A DNA stretch of 24,765 nucleotides from Erysipelotrichaceae bacterium (GCA_021202205.1 JAJQDJ010000170.1:1-24765), one strand, 5' to 3'; numbered from the stretch's first letter, positions 1 to 7,955 are shown. Numbers and translations are program-made. The notes: generated by a model from the sequence alone, not told the origin.

Positions 1-17
1 TGATACTAAAATAGGCC

Positions 18-87
18 TGTAAAATGGACAGTTAAATAAAAAAGACCCCTTCTCGTTTTTGAGAAGGGGAATGTCACCAAATCTTAA
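18..87. mobile_element. Possible insertion-sequence end scrap
   Basis: The stretch beginning TGTAAAATGGACAGTT at 18 resembles the TG-starting terminal repeats of IS3/IS150-type elements, by my recollection of such ends. It sits next to a minus-strand terminator (44-69) that has no gene to terminate. The sequence switches abruptly to FKBP-domain coding just after 87. Together this suggests that the end of an element replaced the front of the isomerase gene. No transposase coding sequence and no second repeat lie inside the window, so the identification is weak. Confidence 0.25.
32..69 (-). terminator. Rho-independent terminator, minus strand
   Basis: A perfect 9-bp stem, CCCCTTCTC (46-54) and GAGAAGGGG (61-69), has a 6-base loop. 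Read on the minus strand it is followed by CTTTTTTATTT, a good U tract. No minus-strand gene runs into it inside the window, so the gene it served is probably lost or was part of a mobile element. Confidence 0.65.
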
Positions 88-318
88 CTTAATGACATTG
101 GTGCCAATGGATATTTATTAGAAATGGGTTCTGATACGTTCATTGATGGCTTTGAAGATCAGATTATCGGAATGAAAGCAGGAGAAACACAAACTATTAC
201 AGTTACATTTCCGTCAACCTATGGCTCTACTACCGTCAATGGTGAAACTGTATCACTTGCCAATCAAGAAGTAGAATTTGAGGTATCTGTCAATCATATT
301 TTTAGAGAGGTTCAATAA
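88..318 (+). pseudogene. FKBP-type isomerase (trigger-factor-like), 3' remnant
   Basis: The open frame 88-318 encodes the second half of an FKBP peptidyl-prolyl isomerase domain of the trigger factor type. GSDTFIDGFEDQIIGMKAGE is the central strand-turn segment, and the last strand ends in EFEVSVNHIFREVQ. A stop at 85-87 and unrelated sequence upstream remove the start of the domain, so the product cannot fold as a complete isomerase. A terminator begins at the stop codon, so the right end is natural: the parent protein ended just after its FKBP domain and lacked the long C-terminal chaperone arm of true trigger factor. An ATG at 124 could start a 64-residue peptide, but I see no convincing ribosome site. 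Most likely a broken gene; less likely a short expressed fragment. Confidence 0.7.
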
Positions 319-342
319 TCCAGAAATTTTTCTGGATTTTTT
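317..342 (+). terminator. Terminator of the FKBP gene remnant
   Basis: Stem AATCCAGAA (317-325) pairs with TTCTGGATT (330-338), with a 4-base loop and a T run to 342. The stem starts inside the stop codon, marking the natural end of the FKBP gene. Confidence 0.85.
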
Positions 343-412
343 AATTGTGCTAATTGGCATGATATATGATCATAGAGAAAAGGATAAACTACTATCTCTT
401 TCATAAAATAGA

Positions 413-443
413 AAGCAAGTTTTTTACAAACTTGCTTTTTTTT
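413..443 (+). terminator. Rho-independent terminator upstream of truB
   Basis: Stem AAGCAAGTTT (413-422) pairs with AAACTTGCTT (428-437), followed by eight T residues. It lies about 70 bases beyond the FKBP terminator with no recognisable gene between them. It insulates truB from upstream transcription. Confidence 0.85.
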
Positions 444-457
444 ATTTTGATTTATGG

Positions 458-463
458 TATACT
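458..463 (+). promoter_or_regulatory. Probable -10 box for truB-ribF
   Basis: TATACT lies 17 bases before the truB start codon, just after a terminator. The arrangement matches the nrnA promoter (TATAAT, then a short leader reading GGTGATAAAAATG). No good -35 box at normal spacing is visible. Confidence 0.45.
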
Positions 464-480
464 ATGCCTTGGTGATAAAA

Positions 481-1317
481 ATGGATGGAATATTGCTAAT
501 TAATAAACCAATACATATGACAAGTCATGATGTTGTGAATGTTGTTCGTTATACTTTTCATACAAAGAAAGTAGGACATTGTGGAACGTTGGATCCTGAT
601 GCCAGTGGTGTTCTTGTTTTATGTATTGGTAAAGCAACAAAAGCTTTACAATTTTTACAAAGTGATGATAAAGAATATATAACGACACTTTCGTTGGGGA
701 GTTCTACAGATACATATGATGCTTCTGGTAAGGTTGTGGATACCAAAAGATTTGATGGTATTAATAATCTTGAAGAAGTAATCAATTCTTATATAGGTGC
801 ACAAAAACAAGTTCCACCAATGTATTCAGCTATTAAGGTTCAAGGTAAAAAACTTTATGAATATGCTAGAAAAAATGAAACGGTAGAAGTCAAACCAAGA
901 GATATTACGATTTACGATATAGAATTATTAAATGTGTTGGATAATGAAATAACAATGAAAGTATTATGTTCTAAAGGAACATATATTAGATCATTATGTC
1001 GTGATATGGCTTTATCTTTAGGTTATCCTGGACATATGAAGTCATTGATTCGAAGTAAGTCTGGAAAATTTCAATTAGAAGATTGTTTTACTTTAGATGA
1101 TATACAAAATGGAGATTATGAATTGTTAAGTTTAGAGGATGCTTTTAAGTGCTATGAACATTATGTGGTTGATGATGAAAATATTGTTTATCATGGTAAA
1201 CTTATAAAAAGTGATATTGATCATAATGTTGTTGTCGTGAATAAGGATCATAAGGTATTAGCTGTTTATGGACCTAATGGACAAGGCTATTTAAAGAGTA
1301 TAAGGGGATTATTTTAA
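481..1317 (+). CDS. truB: tRNA pseudouridine(55) synthase TruB
   Basis: TruB converts uridine 55 to pseudouridine in the T-loop of tRNAs. The 278-residue product opens with the family motif DGILLINKP (residues 2-10) and carries the catalytic-aspartate motif GTLDPDASGVL, with Asp38 as the nucleophile. Later family segments VPPMYSAIKVQGKKLYEYAR and CSKGTYIRSLCRD are also present. I chose ATG 481 because GGTGAT precedes it at good spacing; an in-frame ATG at 454 would overlap the -10 box and lacks a ribosome site. The stop codon shares one base with the ribF start, so the two genes are coupled, a common Firmicutes arrangement. Identity is firm; only the start has minor doubt. Confidence 0.96.
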   Translation: MDGILLINKPIHMTSHDVVNVVRYTFHTKKVGHCGTLDPDASGVLVLCIGKATKALQFLQSDDKEYITTLSLGSSTDTYDASGKVVDTKRFDGINNLEEVINSYIGAQKQVPPMYSAIKVQGKKLYEYARKNETVEVKPRDITIYDIELLNVLDNEITMKVLCSKGTYIRSLCRDMALSLGYPGHMKSLIRSKSGKFQLEDCFTLDDIQNGDYELLSLEDAFKCYEHYVVDDENIVYHGKLIKSDIDHNVVVVNKDHKVLAVYGPNGQGYLKSIRGLF

Positions 1318-2228
1318 TGAAAGTTATACATTTAGATGGACATAGGATTCCTATTAAAGAGCATGTTGTAAGTGCAATAGGATACTTTGATGGACTTCAT
1401 CTAGGTCATATGGCGCTTGTTAAGGAGGCTCTAAACGTTTCTCAAACAAAAGGGTATAAGAGTGCCCTTATGACCTTTGATCATCAACCAGGCTATATTC
1501 TAGGCTATTTGAAAGAAGAAAAATACTTATCATCCATGTTAGATCGAAAAGAAATATTAGAAAAACTTGGTGTCGATTATTTATTCATTATAGATTTTTC
1601 TAAAGATGTTGCCAAGTTGTCACCTGACACATTTATTCAAAAGTATATTGCTAATGCTTCTATTGAGCATCTTGTCTGTGGTTTCGATTTTCGTTTTGGT
1701 TATCAAAACCAAGGTGATGCCTCTTATTTATTAGATTATCCAAATCTTGATATAAGCATAATTGATGAAGTTATTTATAACAATGAAAAAATATCTTCTT
1801 CTAGAATCAGACAATGTCTCGATCAAGGTCATATTGAAGAAGCCAATATCTTACTAGGTAGAAACTATACCATTACTGGTAAAATCATCAAAGGTAGACA
1901 AATTGGTAGAACTATTGGTTTTGCTACAGCTAATATAGAATATAAAAACTACTATTTACCAAAACGTGGTGTTTATGTTGTGAAAGCCTATATTCATAAT
2001 CAAGAATATATGGGTATGTGTAATATTGGCTTAAATCCTACTTTTAGTGAATTATCACATTATTCTTTAGAAGTGAATATTTTAGATTTTGATGATGACA
2101 TTTATGGAGAATATCTTAAGGTTGAATTCTATGATATGATTCGAGGTGAAAAAACCTTTGATAACCGCCAAGGACTCATACAACAACTGATGCATGATCA
2201 ACAATATATTCGCGATTACTTTCAATAA
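1317..2228 (+). CDS. ribF: Bifunctional riboflavin kinase / FAD synthetase RibF
   Basis: RibF phosphorylates riboflavin to FMN and then adenylates FMN to FAD. The N-terminal nucleotidyltransferase domain (about residues 15-165) shows GYFDGLHLGH and SSSRIRQ. The C-terminal kinase domain (about 180-303) shows GRTIGFATANIE and the downstream GVYVVKAY, MCNIGLNPTF and LEVNILDF segments. At 303 residues it has normal family length. The kinase motif usually reads PTAN; here the proline is alanine (ATAN). The start overlaps the truB stop by one base, and a strong terminator follows, so truB-ribF form a two-gene operon. Confidence 0.95.
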   Translation: MKVIHLDGHRIPIKEHVVSAIGYFDGLHLGHMALVKEALNVSQTKGYKSALMTFDHQPGYILGYLKEEKYLSSMLDRKEILEKLGVDYLFIIDFSKDVAKLSPDTFIQKYIANASIEHLVCGFDFRFGYQNQGDASYLLDYPNLDISIIDEVIYNNEKISSSRIRQCLDQGHIEEANILLGRNYTITGKIIKGRQIGRTIGFATANIEYKNYYLPKRGVYVVKAYIHNQEYMGMCNIGLNPTFSELSHYSLEVNILDFDDDIYGEYLKVEFYDMIRGEKTFDNRQGLIQQLMHDQQYIRDYFQ

Positions 2229-2254
2229 CATTGAATCATTCAATGTTATTTTTT
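2224..2254 (+). terminator. Terminator of truB-ribF
   Basis: Stem AATAACATTGAA (2224-2235) pairs with TTCAATGTTATT (2239-2250), followed by a T run to 2254. It overlaps the ribF stop codon. Confidence 0.9.
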
Positions 2255-2358
2255 ATAAAAGACTGTTATAATTATAAAATGTTGTATTAGATTTTTTATG
2301 TTGAATCTTTAATTTAATGTTTTTCATTTTTATGATACAAATCATTGAAGAATTCATG

Positions 2359-2364
2359 TATAAT
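2359..2364 (+). promoter_or_regulatory. -10 box for malQ-patatin
   Basis: A perfect TATAAT lies 28 bases before the malQ start and after the ribF terminator. No convincing -35 box lies at normal spacing, and no catabolite-response site was recognised. The rest of 2255-2358 shows no gene. Confidence 0.6.
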
Positions 2365-2392
2365 AAATATATCGAAATTTGAGGAGATTTGT

Positions 2393-4696
2393 ATGAGAAA
2401 AGATGCTGGTTTATTGTTTCCAATTTCATGTTTACCTAATGCTTATGGAATTGGTGATTTTGGGAAAAATGCATATGAGCTTGTTGATAAGATGGCTGAT
2501 GCTCATATTCATGTTTGGCAGATCTTGCCTTTAAATCCATTAGGTTATGGAAATTCACCTTATCAGCCATTATCATCTCAGGCAGGAGATGAGATTTATT
2601 TAAGTTTGGATCAATTTGTAGATGAGGGACTATTAGATCATATTGATTCATATAATGAAGATGCCACTGCTGTAGCTTATCAAGAAATCAGAAAAATTAA
2701 ATTTGCTTTATATCAGAAAGCTTTTGAGAATTTTAGGCCTGATGATAGTTATTATCAATTTTTAGAGGATAATTCTTGGGTTAAAGATTATGCGATATAC
2801 AAAGTATTTAAAACTATTAATAATGAATTACCTTGGACAGAGTGGAAAAAGGAATATAAGAATTATGTTAATGATAAGAGTTTTTCTTTAACATCTTTAA
2901 CGAAAGAAATAGAATTATATATATTTTTACAATATGAATTTTTTAAACAATGGGATGGTTTAAAAAAATATGCTAATGAACATGATATTATTATTATTGG
3001 TGATATGCCTATTTATGTCGGATTGGATTCAGTTGATGTATGGACAAACCAGGAAAGGTTCTTACTAGAAGAAGATGGTACACCATCTTTTGTTGCAGGG
3101 GTACCACCTGATTATTTTAGTGCCTATGGTCAAAGATGGGGAAATCCTATTTATGATTGGGATTATTTAAAGGAAAATGGATTTAAGTTTTGGGTAGATC
3201 GTCTCAAGGCAGCACTCAATATGTATGATACGGTTAGGATTGATCACTTTCGTGCATTTGATACTTATTGGAAAATACCAGCTAGTGAACCTACTGCTAT
3301 TATAGGAGAGTGGGTAGAAGCTCCTGGATATGCTTTATTTGATACTTTAATAGATGAATTAGATAATTTTTCTGTTTTAGCTGAAGATTTGGGTGATTTA
3401 AGAGCAGAAGTTTATGATTTAAGAGATCATTATCATTTAAAAGGTATGTATATTTTCCAGTTCCATCATTCTGATGATTTTGATATGAATAAGGTTGTTG
3501 TTTATACAGGTACACATGATAATGATACGATTGTAGCTTGGTATGATGAGTTGGATGATCATTATAAGAAAAAAATTCAGCATGTTTTAAAAGATTACGA
3601 CGAAGCTGAAATTCATCAAAAAATTCTTCATTATTGTTTAGATTTAGAAGCAGAAACCATTATTATACCTGTTTGGGATATAATGGGATGTGGAAAAGGA
3701 TGCCGTTTTAATGTACCTAGTACCATTGGTTCACCTAACTGGGAATGGCGTATTTCTTCATTTGTTGAATTTGATAAAGCTTTGGCAGTATATAAAGATT
3801 TGATTCATCAAAGTTTAAGAGATTCATCTTATCCTCATTATACTTATAGTGATTATGTTTATGAAATTGTTGATGATAAAATTCAATTATTAAAATATTG
3901 TGGACATAGGGAAGAGCTCGTTGTTCCTAAAAAGATTCATGATCATACCATAACAATCATAGGAAATGGCTGTTTTGAAGATAATATGTTTATTAAGAAC
4001 GTTAAGTTACCTTCGACAGTTGAAGTGATAGAAGAAAATGCTTTTAAAAATTGTCATACTTTAGAAAGTATTGATTTATCGTCTTGTTCATTAACACATA
4101 TATTGAAAGACACATTTGGTCATTGTACAAATTTAACGAGTCTGTTATTACCAAAGAGTTTAATAAGTATAGACAATGCATTAGGATATTGTGAAAGTCT
4201 TAGGACTCTAACAATACCTGCACATGTTATATCTTTGAATATAGAAAATGTTTCTGATGATTTTGAAATTTATATTTATCAAGGTTCAAAAGGAGAACAA
4301 TTGGCTAATAAGAATTGTATTCGTTTTAGTTATATAGATGAACCAGTCTTTGAATTTGAAATATTAGATAATGAATATGCTGAGATAAAAGTCTATCATG
4401 GTCATAAAAAAATGATTGAGATACCAACTTATTACCAATCATATAAAGTCATATCCGTAGGAGAAAAACTATTTTATCATAATGATGACATCAAAATCAT
4501 TTATATTTCTGATACAATTACAACTATCAAATCACAAGCCTTTAAAAATTGCCCGGAATTGTTGGTTGTACAAATACCTGAAAGCGTTATGAATATAGCA
4601 GATGATGTTTTTGATGAACGTGTCTATATTGAAACGAAAAAAGATTCTTATGCTTATCAATATGCTTTAAATCATCATCTTAAAATTATTGAATAG
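2393..4696 (+). CDS. malQ: 4-alpha-glucanotransferase fused to BspA-type LRR domain
   Basis: Residues 1 to about 480 are a GH77 amylomaltase, which moves maltodextrin segments between glucans in the cytoplasm. Landmarks are WQILPLNPLGYGNSPYQ, IIGDMPIYVGLDSVDVW, the nucleophile Asp284 in RIDHFRAFD, the acid/base Glu331 in LAEDLG and Asp376 in TGTHDND. From about residue 487 to 767 the protein continues into two BspA-like leucine-rich-repeat modules: segments such as LPSTVEVIEENAFKNC and IPESVMNIADDVFDE, each module closing with a YQGSKGEQLANK or KKDSYAYQYALN type cap. I see no signal peptide, so the LRR part should be cytoplasmic, unlike most BspA-type repeats. ATG 2393 follows GAGGAG at good spacing; an in-frame ATG at 2345 lies upstream of the -10 box. 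The loop before TGTHDND and the usual QDxLGLG motif are altered (see findings). Confidence 0.93.
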   Translation: MRKDAGLLFPISCLPNAYGIGDFGKNAYELVDKMADAHIHVWQILPLNPLGYGNSPYQPLSSQAGDEIYLSLDQFVDEGLLDHIDSYNEDATAVAYQEIRKIKFALYQKAFENFRPDDSYYQFLEDNSWVKDYAIYKVFKTINNELPWTEWKKEYKNYVNDKSFSLTSLTKEIELYIFLQYEFFKQWDGLKKYANEHDIIIIGDMPIYVGLDSVDVWTNQERFLLEEDGTPSFVAGVPPDYFSAYGQRWGNPIYDWDYLKENGFKFWVDRLKAALNMYDTVRIDHFRAFDTYWKIPASEPTAIIGEWVEAPGYALFDTLIDELDNFSVLAEDLGDLRAEVYDLRDHYHLKGMYIFQFHHSDDFDMNKVVVYTGTHDNDTIVAWYDELDDHYKKKIQHVLKDYDEAEIHQKILHYCLDLEAETIIIPVWDIMGCGKGCRFNVPSTIGSPNWEWRISSFVEFDKALAVYKDLIHQSLRDSSYPHYTYSDYVYEIVDDKIQLLKYCGHREELVVPKKIHDHTITIIGNGCFEDNMFIKNVKLPSTVEVIEENAFKNCHTLESIDLSSCSLTHILKDTFGHCTNLTSLLLPKSLISIDNALGYCESLRTLTIPAHVISLNIENVSDDFEIYIYQGSKGEQLANKNCIRFSYIDEPVFEFEILDNEYAEIKVYHGHKKMIEIPTYYQSYKVISVGEKLFYHNDDIKIIYISDTITTIKSQAFKNCPELLVVQIPESVMNIADDVFDERVYIETKKDSYAYQYALNHHLKIIE

Positions 4697-4705
4697 GAGG
4701 ATGTT

Positions 4706-5767
4706 ATGAAACGTGCATTGGTTTTAGCTGGTGGTGGATCCAAAGGTGCTTATGAAGTTGGTTTTGTGAAAGCTTTAATTGAGTTGGGAATAGCTTATCA
4801 GATTGTAAGTGGAACATCTATTGGTGCGTTGAATGGATGTTTATTGGCTCAACAGGATTTTGAGGCAATGGAGAGCTTATGGGCACAATTGGATATTACA
4901 AAGGTTTTTACCAATGGTTTTTATCCGAAGTTTTCAAGTGATATCGAGGATATGCTTGATCAATCCAACCTTGCTGTTTCATTTTTTAAGAGTTTTTTGA
5001 AGGAAAAAGGTGCTGATATTACACCTTTGAAAAATATTATTAGAAGTTTGTTAAACGAAGAAAAATTATTGCAATCTCCTATTGATTTTGGCTTATGTAC
5101 TGTCTTTTATCCAACATTAAAACCATTAATGATTAGTAAATCAGAGATGCAAAGAGAATATATTTTTGATTATCTTATTGCCAGTGCATCATGTTTCCCA
5201 GTTTTTCCTATTCATACTTTTAATCATCAATCCTATATTGATGGTGGATATTATGATAATGTTCCGATTGATTTGGCTTTTGATATGGGCGCTGATGAAG
5301 TTTTGGTTATTGATATGCACAACGTTGCGACTCATCCTCATTATGTTAATCGTCCTCATGTTATTTATACCACACCATATGTGGATTTAGGAAAATTTAT
5401 GGACTTTAATCGTAAAAGTATTGAACGTAACGAGCGTATTGGCTATCAAACAGCAATGAAAACCTTTGATCATTTATTTGGTGCCAAATACACATTTTAT
5501 CCATTTGAAAGTACACTGTTTCATGAATTTTATAGTCAGGTTCTTTCTCTTGAAAGAAAAATGCGTGTGATTTTAGAAAATGATAATGATTCTGTTTATA
5601 ACGATTATTTAAAATCTCATAAAAATCAACCTTTAAAGGAAGAAGATTATTTATACATTACTTTAGATTGGATAGGAGAACTTTTAGAAATAGATCCTAC
5701 TTATATTTATGAATATTCTAAATTTGTAGATGACATATTAAAAGAATTTGATGAATATATTCAATAA
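4706..5767 (+). CDS. Patatin-like phospholipase (ends at an in-frame stop)
   Basis: A patatin-family serine lipase or esterase of the bacterial RssA/YchK type. The oxyanion motif GGGSKGAYEVG (residues 9-19), the nucleophile elbow GTSIG (Ser38) and the dyad aspartate in DGGYYDN (Asp179) are all present, so the 353-residue product should have a complete catalytic core. Its lipid substrate cannot be read from the sequence. There is no signal peptide; it is probably cytoplasmic or peripheral at the membrane. AGGAGG lies 9 bases after malQ, so the two are probably co-transcribed. The TAA at 5765-5767 is followed in the same frame by 70 open codons to a TAG at 5978-5980, so this may be a C-terminally shortened form of a product of about 424 residues. 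Confidence 0.9.
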   Translation: MKRALVLAGGGSKGAYEVGFVKALIELGIAYQIVSGTSIGALNGCLLAQQDFEAMESLWAQLDITKVFTNGFYPKFSSDIEDMLDQSNLAVSFFKSFLKEKGADITPLKNIIRSLLNEEKLLQSPIDFGLCTVFYPTLKPLMISKSEMQREYIFDYLIASASCFPVFPIHTFNHQSYIDGGYYDNVPIDLAFDMGADEVLVIDMHNVATHPHYVNRPHVIYTTPYVDLGKFMDFNRKSIERNERIGYQTAMKTFDHLFGAKYTFYPFESTLFHEFYSQVLSLERKMRVILENDNDSVYNDYLKSHKNQPLKEEDYLYITLDWIGELLEIDPTYIYEYSKFVDDILKEFDEYIQ

Positions 5768-5980
5768 GATTATCATATTTTACCTTTTGAATCTATAGAT
5801 AATTTTTTAAACAATCTTAATACTATTAATCGTAAAGGGCTTGTTGGTCGATTATTGCATATGACATTCTATCCTGAAAGCAATAAAATGGATATTCATA
5901 AGTTTTTTAGCTTATTTACAAAAGAAATACTCATGTCACGATTACTTTATTTGTTATATTATGAAAAAGGAGCTCTTTAG
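5768..5980 (+). pseudogene. In-frame C-terminal continuation of the patatin gene
   Basis: Directly after the patatin TAA, the same frame stays open for 70 codons and ends at a TAG (5978-5980). The translation is protein-like, with segments such as INRKGLVGRLLHMTFYP and FSLFTKEILMSRLLYLLYYE; it has no start codon with a ribosome site. At this base composition a random frame of this length would seldom stay open. I infer that TAA 5765-5767 is a nonsense mutation, or a read-through site, in a gene that originally ran to 5980. Confidence 0.6.
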
Positions 5981-5990
5981 TGAGCTCTTT
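5964..5990 (-). terminator. Terminator of coaX, perhaps bidirectional
   Basis: Stem GAGCTC (5970-5975) and GAGCTC (5982-5987) has a 6-base loop, with AAA/TTT flanks extending it past one bulged base. On the minus strand it is followed by CTTTTTCAT and overlaps the coaX stop. In the plus direction the T tract is poor, so it may end the patatin transcript only weakly. Confidence 0.65.
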
Positions 5991-6768
5991 AAATATACAA
6001 ATATTTTTTTGTTTTTTCATAAATAATTTTTAAGCCTTTGAAAGTTAAATGAACATCATATATATCTATCATATCAGTTTCTTTAGAAAGAATACGTCCT
6101 AAACCACCTGTAGAAATAACTTTCATATTTTCACCATATTCTTCCTTAATTGTTTTAATAATATATTCTGTTTGTCCGATATAACCAAATACGACGCCTG
6201 CCTGCATGCTTTTAATGGTATTTTTAGCAATAATTTTATCAGGCTTTTGGATTTCTATTTCAGGTAATTTGGCCGTTTGACTAGACAAAGCCTGAGCTGA
6301 AATACCAATACCTGGAGCAGTTGCACCGCCAAGAAATTCACCTTTGGCACTCACGACATCATATGTCGTCGCTGTTCCAAAATCAATGACGATACAAGGA
6401 CCACCATATGTATAATAGGCTCCTGCTGCATCAACCAATCTATCTGCCCCTAAAGCAGCTGGATTATCGATACGAATATCAATTCCGGTTTTCACTCCAG
6501 GACCTACAAAGATAGGATTTTTATGGAAATATTTACGAATACAATTGGTAAAAGAATAATTAATTTTTGGAACAACACTGGATATAATCACATCTTCAAT
6601 TTGATTAACATCAATAGATTGGGCATTTAAAAATGACAATAACATAAATCCATATTCATCAGATGTTCTATGAAGACCTGTGGTTAAACGATAAGTACCC
6701 ATGAGTTTATCATTATCATAGACGCCTATTGTAATATTTGTATTACCAATATCAATCACTACTAACAT
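5989..6768 (-). CDS. coaX: Type III pantothenate kinase CoaX
   Basis: CoaX phosphorylates pantothenate, the first committed step of coenzyme A synthesis. The 259-residue protein has the ASKHA-fold signatures of the type III family: VIDIGNTNITIGVY at the N-terminus (Asp6), GADRLVDAAGAYYTYGGP, the second phosphate loop DFGTATTYD and GGATAPGIGIS; STGGLG lies near the C-terminus. Its start overlaps the end of coaBC by 7 bases, so it is translated from the same minus-strand message. Type III kinases are typically insensitive to feedback by CoA (family knowledge), so control could instead act through the coaBC leader. Identity is firm. Confidence 0.96.
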   Translation of the reverse strand: MLVVIDIGNTNITIGVYDNDKLMGTYRLTTGLHRTSDEYGFMLLSFLNAQSIDVNQIEDVIISSVVPKINYSFTNCIRKYFHKNPIFVGPGVKTGIDIRIDNPAALGADRLVDAAGAYYTYGGPCIVIDFGTATTYDVVSAKGEFLGGATAPGIGISAQALSSQTAKLPEIEIQKPDKIIAKNTIKSMQAGVVFGYIGQTEYIIKTIKEEYGENMKVISTGGLGRILSKETDMIDIYDVHLTFKGLKIIYEKTKKYLYI

Positions 6769-7955
6769 TTTTTATCCTCTTCTTTCATTAATCTTTCTAG
6801 TATTTCATAAGCTAAATCTTTTTTAGACATGATATCCAGATTTTCTATACTATCTTTCGTTATCAAAGTCACAACATTGGTGTTGGTTTCAAAACCCGCA
6901 CCTTCAACTTTTAGATTATTCGCAACGATCATATCACAATTTTTCTTTTCTAATTTCGTTTTGGCATTTTCTATTAAGTGATTTGTTTCCATAGCGAAAC
7001 CACATAGTATTTGATGATCTTTTTTGTGTTGACCTAAATAATAAAGAATATCCTTATTTTTTTCTAAATCCAATATCATATGATCATCATTTTTCTTGAT
7101 TTTTTCATTACTTATATTTTTAGGACGATAATCACCAACAGCAGCAGCAAGTATCAAATAATCTTGCTTATCTGAAATAGATGTAATTGTTTCAAACATT
7201 TGTAATGCACTCATAACATTGATTATCTTGATATTAAATGGTTTTTCTATATATGTAGGTCCACTGACTAAAGTGACATCTGCACCTAAATTATAAGCTG
7301 CTTTCGCTACAGCATAACCCATCTTTCCACTGGAATGATTGGTAATATATCTTACGGGATCCATCGCTTCCTGTGTTGGTCCAGCTGACACGAGTACTTT
7401 TTTGCCTAATAATGGTTTTGGAGCCAAAACATATTCTAATGCATCAATCAATTTACTTTCACTTGCCAGTTTACCTTGTCCAACATCACCACAAGCTAGT
7501 AATCCTTCATCTGGTTCAACAAAATAAACTCCAGTATCTTTGAGTATTTGGATATTTCTTTGAGTTATGGGATTTTGATACATATGTATATTCATAGCTG
7601 GTGCGATAATCTTTGGACAAGTGGATGCTAAAAATGCACATGTGAGCATATTATCTGCCATTCCATAAGCAACTTTAGCAATTGTATTGGCACTTGCTGG
7701 GACAATCATAAAAGCCTCAGCTTTAGCTGCAATATCAACGTGGGTAATAGTAGCAGGCTCTTCTTCGTCAAAGGTATCGACATAGACTTTACTTTTGGTT
7801 AGTGATTGGATGCATAGTGGGGTTATAAACTTTGTAGCACTTTCACTCATTAAAACATCAATTGTATAATTCATTTTGACTAAATCACTAATCAGTTGTA
7901 TAGCTTTAAAAGCTGCAATGCTTCCAGTTATTCCAATAATAATTCTTTTTGACAT
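6762..7955 (-). CDS. coaBC: Phosphopantothenoylcysteine synthetase/decarboxylase CoaBC
   Basis: CoaBC joins cysteine to 4'-phosphopantothenate and decarboxylates the product to phosphopantetheine. The flavin-dependent CoaC domain (about residues 1-180) has GITGSIAAFKA, the active-site His72 in THVDIA, the APAMN motif (Asn122) and Cys155 in LLACGDVGQGK. The CoaB domain (about 190-397) begins KVLVSAGPTQEAMDPVRYI and includes LAAAVGDYRPK and the EKIKK lysines. I chose ATG 7955, which follows AGAAAGGA at good spacing; the in-frame ATG at 7982 lies inside a hairpin and has no ribosome site. With coaX it forms a two-gene CoA operon. Both halves look complete. Confidence 0.95.
   Translation of the reverse strand: MSKRIIIGITGSIAAFKAIQLISDLVKMNYTIDVLMSESATKFITPLCIQSLTKSKVYVDTFDEEEPATITHVDIAAKAEAFMIVPASANTIAKVAYGMADNMLTCAFLASTCPKIIAPAMNIHMYQNPITQRNIQILKDTGVYFVEPDEGLLACGDVGQGKLASESKLIDALEYVLAPKPLLGKKVLVSAGPTQEAMDPVRYITNHSSGKMGYAVAKAAYNLGADVTLVSGPTYIEKPFNIKIINVMSALQMFETITSISDKQDYLILAAAVGDYRPKNISNEKIKKNDDHMILDLEKNKDILYYLGQHKKDHQILCGFAMETNHLIENAKTKLEKKNCDMIVANNLKVEGAGFETNTNVVTLITKDSIENLDIMSKKDLAYEILERLMKEEDKKC

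Noticed and set aside
124..318. Intact small FKBP protein starting at 124
   Set aside because: The frame is coding-like back to 88 and the missing front half of the FKBP fold makes a functional small protein unlikely; treated as a remnant.
345..370. Promoter TTGTGC ... TATGAT for a small RNA
   Set aside because: The spacing is only 14 bases, too short for a convincing promoter.
7339..7527. Open frame on the plus strand opposite coaBC
   Set aside because: It is antisense to firmly identified coaBC codons, has no ribosome site and resembles no protein family.
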